Shown: positions 14,821-14,868 of the stretch, in pieces
Layout of the letters: each line of letters starts with the position of its first letter
Position numbering within the stretch: position 1 is the stretch's first letter
Origin: an uncultured Beijerinckiaceae bacterium
GTDB taxonomy: Bacteria; Pseudomonadota; Alphaproteobacteria; Rhizobiales; Beijerinckiaceae
Direction of reading: 5' to 3'
DNA: 14,868 nt
NCBI GenBank assembly: GCA_937873345.1
Contig: CALMRL010000243.1
Location: 1-14,868 of the forward strand
Program-made: the position numbers and the translations under genes
The notes under the pieces: generated by a model
Told to the model about the DNA's origin: nothing
Database searches by the model: none
Seen by the model: only the letters and a program-made list of their open reading frames with translations

Positions 14821-14868
14821 AACGCCACCTTCAGGATCTCGTAGCTCTTGCCGCCTCCGGGCGTGTTA
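14817..14868 (-). CDS. greA: Transcription elongation factor GreA, last 16 codons
   Basis: The frame entering from the right edge reads NTPGGGKSYEILKVAF then TGA (14819-14817). This is the closely conserved C-terminal end of GreA (typically TPGGxKSYEIxxVxF). GreA rescues backtracked RNA polymerase by stimulating transcript cleavage. The rest of the gene lies outside the window. It overlaps the probable start of the CMD-like gene. Confidence 0.85.
   Translation of the reverse strand, partial: NTPGGGKSYEILKVAF

Noticed and set aside
1..14868. CRISPR array, prophage or defence island
   Set aside because: No regularly spaced repeats, phage structural genes or defence families were found.

Overview
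The window is very GC-rich, dense bacterial DNA. The gene set and order point to an alphaproteobacterium: rpmH-rnpA-yidC-engB-argB, a long-form hpf followed by ptsN, an E. coli-type glucokinase, and a tRNA-Leu next to greA. Protein style and the IS427-like insertion sequence resemble Methylobacterium/Methylorubrum. That genus-level placement is an inference from memory; no search was run.

Layout. Positions 1-7612 form one leftward (minus-strand) block. In transcription order it holds rpmH (L34), rnpA (RNase P protein), yidC (membrane insertase), a frameshifted ParD-like antitoxin relic, engB/yihA (ribosome-assembly GTPase), argB (acetylglutamate kinase), a HAD pyrimidine 5'-nucleotidase, a DctP-type periplasmic binding protein and a chemoreceptor cut by the left window edge. 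Spacing is tight, and stop/start codons overlap at argB/nucleotidase and at dctP/chemoreceptor. Positions 7613-8030 are a divergent control region. Rightward from it run hpf (8031-8669) and ptsN (8873-9337). Glucokinase (9412-10428, minus) converges on ptsN. pheS (10789-11871, plus) follows a 360-bp gap that holds a palindrome over its likely -10 box; pheT is not next to it. An HD-domain hydrolase gene (11994-12794, minus) comes next.

The right end is more mobile. A gene-free stretch with an AT-rich patch (12795-13129) leads into a decayed IS5/IS427-type insertion sequence (about 13130-14031). This ends about 47 bp from the 3' end of a tRNA-Leu(CAA) gene (14078-14162, minus). Beyond it lie a carboxymuconolactone-decarboxylase-like gene and the last 16 codons of greA at the window edge, both minus strand.

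How it works together: most of the window is housekeeping (ribosome, RNA processing, membrane insertion, arginine synthesis, ribosome hibernation, nitrogen-PTS signalling, glucose phosphorylation, Phe-tRNA charging). No obvious new multi-gene defence or mobile system was found. The points most worth a second look are an orphan DctP overlapping a chemoreceptor gene, the broken ParD relic inside a ribosome/membrane operon, a probable CTG start coupled to the greA stop, symmetric sequences in the rpmH/hpf and pheS promoter regions, and pheS without pheT.
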